A program made the position numbers and the translations under genes. Below, piece by piece: positions 1-8,624 of a DNA stretch of 64,000 nt. The DNA is from Thermodesulfatator sp. (GTDB taxonomy: Bacteria > Desulfobacterota > Thermodesulfobacteria > Thermodesulfobacteriales > Thermodesulfobacteriaceae), in the NCBI GenBank assembly GCA_027064165.1, contig JAMOQE010000065.1, positions 19,514-83,513 of the forward strand. Direction: 5' to 3'. The notes under the pieces are model-generated. The model did not search any database. It was not told where the DNA came from and was given only the letters and a program-made list of their open reading frames with translations. The first letter of the stretch is position 1, and every line of letters starts with the position of its first letter.

Positions 1-2
1 GA

Positions 3-2525
3 GAAGCTGCAAGAAGAGTGCTCGGGATGAGGCACTTTGATGTGCAGCTTATGGGTGGCATTGTGCTTCATCAGGGTAAAATTGCTGAAATGAAAACAGG
101 TGAGGGTAAAACCTTGGTTGCCACTTTGCCAGCTTATCTTAATGCCCTTACTGGAAAAGGCGTGCACATAGTAACGGTAAATGATTACCTTGCCAAGAGG
201 GATGCCGAGTGGATGGGCCCTGTTTACAGATTTCTTGGAATTTCAGTGGGTTACATAGCTTCTGGAATGAATGATGCTGAAAGAAAAAAGGCTTATGCCT
301 GCGATATCACCTATGGAACAAACAGTGAATTTGGTTTTGACTATTTGAGAGACAACATGAAGTATTCTCTTGAAGACATGGTGCAGAGGGGGCACTACTA
401 TGCCATAATAGACGAGGTGGACTCTATCTTGATTGATGAGGCAAGAACTCCCCTTATTATCTCTGGGCCTTCTGAAGAATCAACCGACCTTTACTACTTT
501 ATTGACGAGGTGGTAAGAAAACTGAAGAAAGATGTGCATTTTACGCTTGATGAGAAAAACAAAAACGCCATGCTCACAGAGGAAGGTATTGCTGAGTGTG
601 AAAAGCTTCTTGGCATAGACAATCTTTACAATCCCAGATATGTGAGGCTTATCCATCACATTCATCAGGCGTTAAGGGCACATCATCTTTTCCATAGAGA
701 TGTGGATTATGTGGTGAAGGATGGCAAGGTAATTATTGTGGATGAGTTTACAGGAAGGCTTATGCCTGGAAGACGCTGGAGTGATGGACTTCACCAGGCA
801 ATAGAAGCCAAAGAAAGGGTAAGGATTGAAGCAGAAAATCAGACCCTTGCGATGATCACTATTCAAAATTACTTCAGGATGTACGAAAAACTTGCTGGAA
901 TGACCGGTACTGCTGCTACAGAGGCTGCAGAATTTAAAGAAATTTATGGCCTTGATGTGGTGGTAATTCCCACGCACAAGCCCATGATTAGAGAAGATTA
1001 TCCTGATGTGATTTTTAGAACCCAGAAGGAAAAGTTTCAAAAAGTGGTGGAAGAAATAGAGAAGTGTTATAAAGAGGGAAGGCCTGTTCTTGTGGGTACG
1101 ACCAGCATTGAAAAAAGCGAAATTATTTCCCGAATGCTTAAAAAGAAAAAGATCCCCCATCAGGTTCTCAATGCCAAGCATCATGAAAAAGAGGCACAGA
1201 TTATTGCCCAGGCAGGAAGGCCTCATGCCGTAACTATTGCTACCAACATGGCTGGAAGGGGAGTGGATATCCTTTTAGGAGGCAATCCTGAAGGCCTTGC
1301 CAAAATGGAGCTTGAAGCAAAGGGATATGATCTTTCAGAAATAGACGAAAGGGCCTGGAACGAAGCCCTTACCATGGCAAAAGAGGGCAGGGATCCCACA
1401 GAAAAGTACCCCGAAGAATGGGCAAAGGTGCTTTATGAAAAGGTAAAGCAGTGTCAAAAGGATGCAGAAAAAGTAAAGGCCCTTGGAGGGCTTTACATTA
1501 TTGGTACCGAAAGACACGAGTCAAGGAGAATTGACAACCAGCTAAGGGGTAGGGCTGGAAGGCAGGGAGATCCCGGTGCATCAAGATTTTTCCTCTCTCT
1601 TGAGGATGATCTTCTCAGGCTTTTTGGCTCAGAGAAAATAAAGGCCCTTATGGACAAGTTTGGTATGACAGAAGGTGAGCCCCTTGAGCATCCCTGGCTC
1701 TCAAAGGCCATTGAACAGGCACAGAAAAAGGTAGAGGCCTATCACTTTGAAATCAGAAAACACCTTCTTGAATACGACGATGTAATGAACAAGCAAAGAG
1801 AAACAATTTACTCTCAGAGAAGAGAGATTCTACAGAGCGAATCCATAAAGGATTGGATACTCTCCATGATAGAAGAGGTTTGTGAGAATATTGTGGAAAC
1901 AACCTGTGGTGAGGCAAGAGAGGTAGAGGAGGAAACATTAAAAGAAGCTATAACTAAATTTCAGGAAATTTTTGCCTTTACTCCAGAGATAGAGGAAGGA
2001 ATAGCTTCACCACAAAAACTTGCTGAAGCCCTTAAGAAAGCAGCTCTTAAAAAATACGAAGAAAGAGAAAAAGAACTTGGAGAAGAGACATTAAGAGCAC
2101 TTGAAAAGTACTTTTTACTTACCACTATAGATGCCCTCTGGAAGGATCATCTTCTCACCCTTGATCACTTAAAAGAAAGCGTTGGTTTAAGAGGCTATGG
2201 TCAGAAAGATCCTCTTCAGGAGTACAAAAGAGAGGCTTTTCATTACTTTATGGAACTTATGCAGAAGATTAAAGAAACCACGCTTTCTTATTTATATAGA
2301 GTGGAAGTAAGGGAAGAGCCTGCTCAGGAGCTTCAGGTTGAGCGGCCGAGTTCCAAAAACCTGGAATACAAAAAACAGGATGTTTTTGAAGAAAAAGAAG
2401 AAAAGCCTGCTAAACAAAAGCCCATTAGAGTAAGAAAGGTGGGAAGAAATGATCCCTGCCCCTGTGGCAGTGGAAAAAAGTATAAAAAATGTTGTGGAAG
2501 AAAAGATAAAAGGAGAACCGGATGA
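3..2525 (+). CDS. secA: Preprotein translocase subunit SecA (5' end cut by window edge)
   Basis: SecA is the ATPase motor that drives unfolded preproteins through SecYEG. The reading frame is open to the window edge; the codons before the GTG at 18 match the usual SecA sequence ahead of GMRHFDVQL, so the gene starts upstream and about 80 N-terminal residues are missing. Counting from the GTG at 18 as residue 1, the Walker A motif TGEGKT lies near residues 27-32 and the Walker B/DEAD motif DEVD near 132-135. The second nucleotide-binding domain ([22 protein letters not shown]) is intact. The protein ends in a SEC-C zinc motif with the CPCGSG and KKCCG cysteines, which in other SecA proteins binds SecB or phospholipid. 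The next ORF overlaps the stop by 4 nt. Confidence 0.97.
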   Translation, partial: EAARRVLGMRHFDVQLMGGIVLHQGKIAEMKTGEGKTLVATLPAYLNALTGKGVHIVTVNDYLAKRDAEWMGPVYRFLGISVGYIASGMNDAERKKAYACDITYGTNSEFGFDYLRDNMKYSLEDMVQRGHYYAIIDEVDSILIDEARTPLIISGPSEESTDLYYFIDEVVRKLKKDVHFTLDEKNKNAMLTEEGIAECEKLLGIDNLYNPRYVRLIHHIHQALRAHHLFHRDVDYVVKDGKVIIVDEFTGRLMPGRRWSDGLHQAIEAKERVRIEAENQTLAMITIQNYFRMYEKLAGMTGTAATEAAEFKEIYGLDVVVIPTHKPMIREDYPDVIFRTQKEKFQKVVEEIEKCYKEGRPVLVGTTSIEKSEIISRMLKKKKIPHQVLNAKHHEKEAQIIAQAGRPHAVTIATNMAGRGVDILLGGNPEGLAKMELEAKGYDLSEIDERAWNEALTMAKEGRDPTEKYPEEWAKVLYEKVKQCQKDAEKVKALGGLYIIGTERHESRRIDNQLRGRAGRQGDPGASRFFLSLEDDLLRLFGSEKIKALMDKFGMTEGEPLEHPWLSKAIEQAQKKVEAYHFEIRKHLLEYDDVMNKQRETIYSQRREILQSESIKDWILSMIEEVCENIVETTCGEAREVEEETLKEAITKFQEIFAFTPEIEEGIASPQKLAEALKKAALKKYEEREKELGEETLRALEKYFLLTTIDALWKDHLLTLDHLKESVGLRGYGQKDPLQEYKREAFHYFMELMQKIKETTLSYLYRVEVREEPAQELQVERPSSKNLEYKKQDVFEEKEEKPAKQKPIRVRKVGRNDPCPCGSGKKYKKCCGRKDKRRTG

Positions 2526-2746
2526 GGTGTCCCAAGTGTAATTACTTTTTTTCAGAAGAAGTGGAAGTTTGTCCTAAATGTGGGAGGGATATGAGAGATG
2601 TAATAGAAAAGTTGGGATTTTTCCCGAAACCAGGTAATACTCCCATTCTTACACCAGAAGAATTTTTTAAAGGCCATACACCACCTCAAAAATCAGAAGC
2701 TACTTCTTCTCCCAAGGAAATAGAGTTAAATTTATCAGAAGAATAA
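2522..2746 (+). CDS. Small zinc-ribbon protein
   Basis: This encodes 74 residues. The N-terminus carries two CxxC pairs, CPKC at residues 3-6 and CPKCG at 17-21, which should form one treble-clef or ribbon zinc site. The rest is low-complexity and rich in Pro, Glu and Ser. The ATG overlaps the secA stop codon as ATGA, so translation is probably coupled to secA. I do not recognise a named family. It may be a short adaptor or simply a conserved hypothetical protein. Its stop lies 1 nt from the stop of the convergent bamD gene, leaving no room for a terminator between them. Confidence 0.7.
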   Translation: MRCPKCNYFFSEEVEVCPKCGRDMRDVIEKLGFFPKPGNTPILTPEEFFKGHTPPQKSEATSSPKEIELNLSEE

Positions 2747-2747
2747 C

Positions 2748-3479
2748 CTAAGGGACTCTTTCCCCCCAAAAGTCTTTTTTAGTACCATTTTTTAATTCTT
2801 CTGTTTCTTTTACTGCCTTTTTATAATAGGTTAAAACCAATTTTCTTGCTTTAACAGCAGGAGAAGTCTCTGGATAGTTATTTATTAAATAAAGAAGTCT
2901 TCCATAAGCAGCTCTATAATAACCTATTTTATAATAAAACTGGGCCACATATAGCTCATGTTTGGCAAGAAGTTCTCTCAATTTTTTAATTCTATTTTTT
3001 ACTTCTGTGGTATAAGGGCTATTGGGATAAGTCTCAAGGAGCCTTTGATAGGCTTCTATAGCCTTTTTGGTAAAGCTCTGGTCCCTATCATAACTTTTTC
3101 TCATTTTATAATAACAGGTACCTATCTGGAAGATTACATAAGGAATGGCCTCATTAGCAGGATAAAATTTTTCAAATTCTTCGTAAAGAGCTACTGCCTC
3201 AAGATATTTTCCTTCCCAGAATTTAGAATCAGCCATCTTGAGATGAGCATAAATTGCTTGAGGAGAACCTGGATAAAGATTTCTTACCTGCTCATAATAT
3301 TGATAGGCCCTTTCATACTGCCCTCCGTGAAAACACCTTTCTGCTTTCCTGAGAAGCTCCCCTAAATTTGTTTCTTCTGGAGATTCATGATGGAAAATAT
3401 GAACTCCCTGATTAAAAAGCCCACACCCTGCCAGAGAACAAAAAATCAAAAAGATTATAAATGCTTTTAATACTTTCAT
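2748..3479 (-). CDS. bamD: Outer membrane assembly lipoprotein BamD (ComL/YfiO-like)
   Basis: BamD is a lipoprotein of the BAM complex that inserts beta-barrel proteins into the outer membrane. I chose the ATG at 3479 because a GCAGGA ribosome site lies just upstream. It also gives a classical lipoprotein signal, a hydrophobic stretch followed by LAGC; a 25-residue longer in-frame extension would bury this. The mature part is a run of tetratricopeptide-type helices, including AERCFHGGQYERAYQYYEQV, typical of BamD, and the length of 243 residues is normal. The gene follows trxB by 10 nt in the same leftward operon. Assignment among TPR lipoproteins is by domain pattern and size. Confidence 0.85.
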   Translation of the reverse strand: MKVLKAFIIFLIFCSLAGCGLFNQGVHIFHHESPEETNLGELLRKAERCFHGGQYERAYQYYEQVRNLYPGSPQAIYAHLKMADSKFWEGKYLEAVALYEEFEKFYPANEAIPYVIFQIGTCYYKMRKSYDRDQSFTKKAIEAYQRLLETYPNSPYTTEVKNRIKKLRELLAKHELYVAQFYYKIGYYRAAYGRLLYLINNYPETSPAVKARKLVLTYYKKAVKETEELKNGTKKDFWGERVP

Positions 3480-3489
3480 TCCTGCTCTC

Positions 3490-4419
3490 TCAGTGGGAAC
3501 TTTCAAGATATTTTTCTGCAGAAAGGGCTGCCACAGCTCCTTCTCCACAGGCATTTATAATTTGCCTGAAAGGTTTGCTTATACAATCCCCACAGGCATA
3601 GACTCCTTTCAGGCTGGTTTCCATGTTTTGATTAACTAAAATAAAACCCTTTTCATCAAGTTCAACAACCCCTTTTAACCATTCTGTTTCCGGTTCATGT
3701 CCTATGAAAATAAATACTCCAGCCACTTCAAGAAACCCTTCTTCTCCGGTTTGTCTGTTATAAGTAACCACTCCTTCCACAGAGTCTTTACCTTTTATTT
3801 CTTTCAGCACCGTATTCCATATAATTTCTATTTTGGGATTTTCTTTAACCCTTTGTTGAAGAATAGGAGTTGCTCTAAAGGCGTCTCTTCTATGTATAAG
3901 ATATACTTTTTTAGCAAATTTGGTAAGGTAAAGTGCTTCCTGAAGTGCCGTATTTCCTCCACCAATCACGGCTACTATTTGATTTTTAAAAAAGGGACCA
4001 TCACAGGTGGCACAGTAAGAAACTCCTTTCCCTGTAAGCTCTTTTTCTCCTGGAATGCCAAGTTTTCTCATACCTGCGCCAAGTGCCAGAATCACCGTCC
4101 TTGCCTTTACGACCTCTTTATCTTCCAGGAGAATTTCTTTGAGTTCACCTTCAGGCTTAAGTGCAATGGCTTTTTTCTGAACAAGATTTAAGCCATATTT
4201 TTCTACCTGCTCTTGCATTTTCTGGATAAGTTCAAAGCCTGGGATCCCTTCCGGGAAGCCCGGGTAGTTTTCTATAAGGTCTGTAAGGAGCACCTGGCCT
4301 CCAATAGGGCCTTTTTCTATAAGCAGGGCTTCAAGGAGTGCTCTTCTGGCATAGAGATAAGCGGTAAGACCTGCAGGGCCTCCTCCTATAATTGCTACAT
4401 CCCAAATTTTGTCTGACAT
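3490..4419 (-). CDS. trxB: Thioredoxin reductase
   Basis: This is a flavoprotein that reduces thioredoxin with NAD(P)H. It has an N-terminal FAD-binding GGGPAG motif (residues 12-17), a redox-active CATC at 136-139, a second nucleotide-binding GGGNTA near 153-158, and the C-terminal FAD-contact stretch GVYACGD. The length of 309 residues matches the low-molecular-weight bacterial type. It lies 3 nt downstream of trxA, so enzyme and substrate are co-transcribed. The second nucleotide-binding region continues into HRRDAFRA, the NADPH-type signature. Confidence 0.96.
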   Translation of the reverse strand: MSDKIWDVAIIGGGPAGLTAYLYARRALLEALLIEKGPIGGQVLLTDLIENYPGFPEGIPGFELIQKMQEQVEKYGLNLVQKKAIALKPEGELKEILLEDKEVVKARTVILALGAGMRKLGIPGEKELTGKGVSYCATCDGPFFKNQIVAVIGGGNTALQEALYLTKFAKKVYLIHRRDAFRATPILQQRVKENPKIEIIWNTVLKEIKGKDSVEGVVTYNRQTGEEGFLEVAGVFIFIGHEPETEWLKGVVELDEKGFILVNQNMETSLKGVYACGDCISKPFRQIINACGEGAVAALSAEKYLESSH

Positions 4420-4422
4420 AGC

Positions 4423-4749
4423 CTACCCCTCAAGCACTTTATTAAGGGCATTTAAAATGGTGGCTTTGGAGACAGCCCCCACTATGCTTTCCACAGCTTC
4501 TCCATTTTTGAAGATGATAAGTGTGGGGATGGCACGAATGCCAAATTTTCCAGGAGTGATGGGATTTTCGTCCACATTACACTTGCACACTTTGACTTTG
4601 CCTTCAAGCTCTTCTGCCAGTTCTTCTATTATTGGGGCTATTGCCCTGCATGGTCCACACCAGGGAGCCCAGAAATCCACAAGTACAGGAATTGAAGAAT
4701 TCAAAACCTCCTCCTCAAAAGTTTCATCTGTAATAGCCTTTACTCCCAT
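4423..4749 (-). CDS. trxA: Thioredoxin
   Basis: A 108-residue cytosolic thioredoxin. The active site WAPWCGPCR is at residues 27-35 with the redox cysteines at 31 and 34, and the cis-proline region AIPTLI is present. It is preceded by a strong GGGAGGGG ribosome site. It is the first gene of the trxA-trxB pair, 3 nt ahead of trxB. A 70-nt AT-rich gap separates it from tolQ, so it may have its own promoter in addition to read-through from the mqnB-mqnD-tolQ unit. Confidence 0.97.
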   Translation of the reverse strand: MGVKAITDETFEEEVLNSSIPVLVDFWAPWCGPCRAIAPIIEELAEELEGKVKVCKCNVDENPITPGKFGIRAIPTLIIFKNGEAVESIVGAVSKATILNALNKVLEG

Positions 4750-4819
4750 AATTCCCCTCCCTTTTATTTGACTAATTTACTAAAATTTTAATTTAATACT
4801 CTTACAAATTTCTGCAAGT

Positions 4820-5506
4820 TTAAATTTCAAGATTTTTTTTCAAAATTAAAACGAGTCTTTTATAGGAAACTTCTAATTTTTTGGCCATATTTTCTCTTTT
4901 AAGGGCAAAATAGTTATAAGCTATTACGGCAGGGATAGCACAGAAAAGACCCATGGCAGTATTGATAAGTGCTTCAGCAATACCAGGAGCAACCGTTGCC
5001 AGACTTGCGCTTCCCTTAAGTCCTATGGCATGAAAGGCCTTCATTATCCCCCAAACCGTGCCAAAAAGTCCGATATAGGGGGCTACATTTCCTGTAGTGG
5101 CCAGAAATCCCAGCCCTTTTAAAAGGGACAGGCTGAATTCTTCTCTTTCTATCACAATTTTTTGTTCCAGTTCTTTATCCATAAGAGATATTTTTAGTGC
5201 TTTTTCTCCAGTATCTGTAGCCTTAGCCATATATTTTTCATACAATTCATCAAACCAAAGAATAAATTTTTTAAATCTTTTGAAGATTACATTATTAGAT
5301 TCTGTCTTGATTTCTCTTATAAATCTGCTCAGGTTTGGCTCGTATTGCAAAATTTTTTCTGCTTTATTCAGGTAAGCACTTATCTTTTTGTATATAAAAA
5401 GATTGTATATTATGTAAGCCCAGCTTTGAAGGCTCATAAGCAGTAAAATAAATAAAACAGCTTTTCCCACAGGGCCTGTTTGAAGAAAAAATTTTAAAAG
5501 CTCCAA
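4820..5506 (-). CDS. tolQ: MotA/TolQ/ExbB family proton-channel protein, TolQ-like
   Basis: TolQ/ExbB proteins form the inner-membrane pentamer that uses the proton gradient to energise envelope processes. There is one membrane helix near the N-terminus (VLFILLLMSLQSWAYIIYN), a cytoplasmic loop, and two more helices with the family signature TGNVAPYIGLFGTVWGIM and INTAMGLFCAIPAVIAYN. I chose the TTG at 5506: AAAGGAGG sits 6 nt upstream and the codon begins 1 nt after the mqnD stop. The frame can be extended 11 codons to a TTG at 5539, but that lacks a ribosome site. No TolR/ExbD gene follows; the next gene is trxA. Confidence 0.88.
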   Translation of the reverse strand: MELLKFFLQTGPVGKAVLFILLLMSLQSWAYIIYNLFIYKKISAYLNKAEKILQYEPNLSRFIREIKTESNNVIFKRFKKFILWFDELYEKYMAKATDTGEKALKISLMDKELEQKIVIEREEFSLSLLKGLGFLATTGNVAPYIGLFGTVWGIMKAFHAIGLKGSASLATVAPGIAEALINTAMGLFCAIPAVIAYNYFALKRENMAKKLEVSYKRLVLILKKNLEI

Positions 5507-5507
5507 G

Positions 5508-6329
5508 CTAATCCTCCTTTGCCAGATCTCCTTCCTCAAAAGGCGTTTTTAACACTTTACCCAAAGTTTTAAGAGCTGTCAAACCACCCTGCCCCAGGTT
5601 TTCCGTATATTCATTGACATAAGTTTTTACATGCTTTCTTATTACCTCTTCTTCAATTTCCTGGGCATACTTTTTTAGAAGAGGCATGACTTCTTTTTCA
5701 TGTGTTTTAGCCCACTCAAGGCTATTTTTTATTGCCTTTAATATGCTTTTCTTTACTTCTTTTGAAAGCTCCCTTTTTACGAAAAAACCTCCCAGAGGCA
5801 CAGGGGCCTTCGTTTTGGTTTCCCAATAGTTGCCTAAATCCTGAATAAGCACCAATCCATATTTGTGAAATACAAATCTTCCTTCATGGATAAGTATTCC
5901 CATATCTACCTGATTTTGCAAAATGGCAGGTATAATTTTGTCATAGCGCAAAAAGATTTTTTGAATCTTTCCTGGATAAAAGAATTTAAAAAGTAAATGA
6001 GCTGTGGTGTATTCTCCGGGAATGGCAACTTTAAGCATGGGAAATTCTTCCAATTTATAAAAATTTTTTCCTACAAGGAGAGGACCTGTGCCAAATCCCA
6101 TGGCAGAACCTACAGAAAGGAGTTGATATTCTTTCTTTATTTTCTCCCACACGCCAAAAGAGGCTTTAATTACTGGAATTTCCCCTTGAATGGCTAAAGT
6201 ATTCAAGGCATCTATGTCTTCAAATAGGAAAACAGGATTGAAAGGAGCAGTAATTTTCTTTAAAAGAAGTCCTGCCATAATAAACACATCATTGGGGCAG
6301 GGAGAAAGGGCTATTTTAAGCTCTGACAT
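5508..6329 (-). CDS. mqnD: 1,4-dihydroxy-6-naphthoate synthase (futalosine pathway)
   Basis: MqnD converts cyclic de-hypoxanthinyl futalosine to 1,4-dihydroxy-6-naphthoate in the futalosine route to menaquinone. The protein has the periplasmic-binding-like fold of the MqnA/MqnD family. It begins with the typical SPCPNDVFIM segment, contains KASFGVWEK, and has the conserved HEGR that holds the proposed catalytic histidine. Its length of 273 residues is normal. It overlaps mqnB by about 19 nt and lies 1 nt before tolQ. Its presence fixes the quinone of this organism as menaquinone made by the non-Men pathway, the likely acceptor for the complex I encoded at 18.5-28.8 kb. Confidence 0.93.
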   Translation of the reverse strand: MSELKIALSPCPNDVFIMAGLLLKKITAPFNPVFLFEDIDALNTLAIQGEIPVIKASFGVWEKIKKEYQLLSVGSAMGFGTGPLLVGKNFYKLEEFPMLKVAIPGEYTTAHLLFKFFYPGKIQKIFLRYDKIIPAILQNQVDMGILIHEGRFVFHKYGLVLIQDLGNYWETKTKAPVPLGGFFVKRELSKEVKKSILKAIKNSLEWAKTHEKEVMPLLKKYAQEIEEEVIRKHVKTYVNEYTENLGQGGLTALKTLGKVLKTPFEEGDLAKED

Positions 6330-6925
6330 TCCCAGAACCTCCTTAGAGAGTTAAAAGCTTTTTCTGTATCCCAGGGGGCTTCCGGATCAGAAAGCAAATT
6401 GCTTATAGCCCTTACTTCAGCAAAACAAATTCCAGCTTTTTTGGCTGCAAGGGCAACAGCAAAACCCTCCATATTTTCAGCAAGTGCTTTATAAATTTTT
6501 GAAAATTTTTTAGCACGCTCCTTTTCATAAGAGCAGGCACAAACTGTACACATTGCTCCAATCCTTGTTTTTATCCCCTCAGGAAGGGCAAAGATTTCTA
6601 ATAAATTTTTGTCTATTTCAATTTCTTTTTTCATTCCCAGATTTTCTGGAAGAGGTGCATAATTTTGAAAGATTTTCCTCCCGGAATCTGCCCAGACTTC
6701 TTTTGAGGCAATAACAATGTCTCCCGGGAAGAGCCCTGTTTCCGGGTAGCCTCCTGCAAGGCCTGTAAGTACAATCAAAGCTGGTTTGTATTTTTTTATT
6801 AACCTGTAAGACTCTATGGCAGCCTCTATTACTCCTACTCCACAGATTTCTATTTTTAAATTCAGCTCCTTAAGGGCCTCTGCCTCAAATTTAGAGGGAG
6901 TCACTATCAAAGTTTTCCCTTTCAT
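6311..6925 (-). CDS. mqnB: Futalosine hydrolase
   Basis: MqnB removes hypoxanthine from futalosine, the step before MqnC. It is a nucleoside-phosphorylase-fold protein with the conserved GLAGGYP, the substrate region AMCTVCACS, and the catalytic-type NMEGFAVA stretch. The start at 6925 (MKGKTLIVTP) gives 204 residues and matches the family N-terminus; the open frame reaches 6991 but the extra residues lie inside the upstream ORF and look unlike the family. No good ribosome site is visible, so translation may be coupled to the upstream gene, which it overlaps by about 35 nt. mqnD follows directly. Confidence 0.88.
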   Translation of the reverse strand: MKGKTLIVTPSKFEAEALKELNLKIEICGVGVIEAAIESYRLIKKYKPALIVLTGLAGGYPETGLFPGDIVIASKEVWADSGRKIFQNYAPLPENLGMKKEIEIDKNLLEIFALPEGIKTRIGAMCTVCACSYEKERAKKFSKIYKALAENMEGFAVALAAKKAGICFAEVRAISNLLSDPEAPWDTEKAFNSLRRFWECQSLK

Positions 6926-7175
6926 CTTCGTAAAAGAGCTCAACTTCAATACCCTCTTCACACAGGCTTTTAAGAAAAAAATCCATTTCATTTGCCCTTA
7001 TAAGATTACCCTCAGAATAAAAGGGGAGAAACACTTTTGCCCTGGGTGGATTTATATTTTCTACTTTAACTTCAATTTGAAGTGGGTGTTCACAGTGCTT
7101 TAGTTTTTCTTTAAAGAGCTTTTTTAAAAACAACCTGAGATCTTTTTCGTTTTTAAATTTTCTTTTCACTTTCAA
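6891..7175 (-). CDS. Hypothetical protein, first gene of the mqn unit
   Basis: This is a 94-residue Lys/Glu-rich protein that I do not recognise. It has no signal peptide, membrane helix or metal motif. The frame starts with TTG at 7175; a GTG two codons later is an alternative, and neither has a clear ribosome site. It overlaps the start of mqnB and follows a plausible promoter at 7205-7233, so it is likely the leader gene of the mqnB-mqnD-tolQ transcript. A regulatory or accessory role is only a guess. Confidence 0.5.
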   Translation of the reverse strand: MKVKRKFKNEKDLRLFLKKLFKEKLKHCEHPLQIEVKVENINPPRAKVFLPFYSEGNLIRANEMDFFLKSLCEEGIEVELFYEDERENFDSDSL

Positions 7176-7204
7176 AAAGTGATTTAAAATTTAATCTGAA
7201 AAAT

Positions 7205-7233
7205 ATTTTATTTTAATCTCTGCTTAAAAGCAA
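7205..7233 (-). promoter_or_regulatory. Candidate sigma-70 promoter for the mqn unit
   Basis: Read leftward, TTGCTT (7233-7228) and TAAAAT (7210-7205) are 17 nt apart. The predicted start of transcription is near 7198, about 23 nt before the first ORF. The -10 match is 5 of 6; the -35 is weaker. It overlaps the 5' region of the divergent DUF72 gene. Confidence 0.4.
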
Positions 7234-7240
7234 GGGTAAA

Positions 7241-7987
7241 ATGAAGGTATTTATTGGCACCTCTGGCTGGAGTTATTACTCTTTTAAAGGTATTTTCTAT
7301 CCTGAAGAGCTGAAAAGCAGGGACTGGCTTTCTTTTTATGCCAGGCATTTTAATGCTGTGGAGATTAATGCCACTTTTTACCGCCTTCCCAGGAAAAGCA
7401 CTTTTGAAAAATGGTATGCTGAAACACCTGAAGACTTTATTTTTTCAGTAAAAGCCTCAAAAGTAATAACCCATGTTAAGCGTTTGAAAGATGTAAAAGA
7501 AGAGCTTTCTAATTTTTTAGATAGAGTCTCAGTGCTTAAGGAGAAAGCAAGGGTACTGCTTTTTCAACTGCCTCCTTCCTTAAAATACGATAAAGCTCTT
7601 CTGGAAGGCTTTTTTCCTTTGCTTCCCGGAGAGTACTTAAATGTGATAGAAGTGAGACACAAAAGTTTTCACTGCGAGGAGTTTTTTGAAATTTGCAGAA
7701 AGTATAATGTTTGTTTATGCTTTTCTGATTGCGGGAAAAAGTATCCTTATGCCTGGTTTGAGGTGCAAACAGCCCCTTTTCTTTATGTAAGGCTTCACGG
7801 CTCCCCAGATATTTATGTGTCCAACTATTCAAAAGAAAGGCTAAAAGAGCTTGCAGCTTTTTTAAAAGAATTTCAAGCTGAAGAGTTATTCGTGTTTTTT
7901 GACAACACAGCAAAGGGCTACGCAGTTTTAAATGCCCTTGAGTTTAAAGACCTTTTAAAGGTCGGGTCTTTTGAGACTGATTTTTGA
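7241..7987 (+). CDS. DUF72 family protein (YecE-like)
   Basis: This 248-residue protein belongs to the DUF72/YecE family, TIM-barrel proteins of unknown function. The typical opening GTSGWSY is at residues 6-12. It also has the family stretch NAVEINATFYRLP, the VSKAS-like core FSVKASK, the LLFQLPPSL motif, and a C-terminal FFDNTAKGYA, equivalent to the usual YFNNDxxGxA. An AAGGG ribosome site lies ahead of the ATG. The last 44 nt overlap the 3' end of the convergent mobA gene. No enzymatic function can be assigned from sequence. Confidence 0.9.
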   Translation: MKVFIGTSGWSYYSFKGIFYPEELKSRDWLSFYARHFNAVEINATFYRLPRKSTFEKWYAETPEDFIFSVKASKVITHVKRLKDVKEELSNFLDRVSVLKEKARVLLFQLPPSLKYDKALLEGFFPLLPGEYLNVIEVRHKSFHCEEFFEICRKYNVCLCFSDCGKKYPYAWFEVQTAPFLYVRLHGSPDIYVSNYSKERLKELAAFLKEFQAEELFVFFDNTAKGYAVLNALEFKDLLKVGSFETDF

Positions 7988-8624
7988 AGCCTGTAAGATA
8001 TTTTTCGGCAAGTTTTAAGTCTTCGGGAGTGTTTACATTAAAAAAACTCTTTACAGCTATAGTATCACAATTTTGTAAAAAACAAATTAGACCTGCTTCT
8101 CGCAAAAACAGAAAAAATCTGTACAGGCTTTTTTTGGAAGAAATTTTGAGAAAGTTTGTTAAAGTGTTTGCCAGGGAGGAAGGATAAACTCCTGGAAAAG
8201 GCTCCATTTTTTCTTCTTTTTTGCAGATAAAAACTTTGTTTCTGTCCTGTTCAGCGATTTTAAGGAGCCATCTTAAGAAAGATGTTTCTAAAAGGGGCTG
8301 ATCAGTGGCTACCACGAGTAATTGATGTTCTGGGAGTTGTTTCATTGCAGAGACAATCCCTGCAAGGGGGCCTTCTATGCCTTCAGTTCCGTCGTAAATA
8401 AAGTTTCTTTTCTCAGAGGTTACCTGCCCTTTTTCAAAAAGGCTCAGTATCTCTCTTTCCTGGTCTTTTGTTCTTACTGAAATGTATATCGGCAATTTTA
8501 AATGTGCTACTTTTTTATAAACATGGACAAGAAGGGGCAATCCATTTAAAAGGGCTTTATATTTTTTCCCTCCTATTCTGCTTCCCTTCCCTCCTGCAAG
8601 GATAAGGACAGCCTTTTTTGACAT
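7944..8624 (-). CDS. mobA: Molybdenum cofactor guanylyltransferase
   Basis: MobA attaches GMP to molybdopterin to give the guanine-dinucleotide cofactor used by formate dehydrogenases and related enzymes. It begins with the nucleotidyltransferase signature LAGGKGSRIGGKKYKAL, contains the GPLAGI stretch, and has the metal-binding VATDQPLL (the usual DMPF position reads DQPL). Length is 226 residues. It starts directly after the sbcC stop with no gap and overlaps the convergent DUF72 gene by 44 nt. The degenerate DMPF motif leaves some chance of a related MobA-like nucleotidyltransferase with another substrate. Confidence 0.82.
   Translation of the reverse strand: MSKKAVLILAGGKGSRIGGKKYKALLNGLPLLVHVYKKVAHLKLPIYISVRTKDQEREILSLFEKGQVTSEKRNFIYDGTEGIEGPLAGIVSAMKQLPEHQLLVVATDQPLLETSFLRWLLKIAEQDRNKVFICKKEEKMEPFPGVYPSSLANTLTNFLKISSKKSLYRFFLFLREAGLICFLQNCDTIAVKSFFNVNTPEDLKLAEKYLTGFKNQSQKTRPLKGL

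Noticed and set aside
672..1226. 184-residue minus-strand ORF inside secA
   Set aside because: Antisense to a well conserved gene, with no motif; explained by codon bias of secA.
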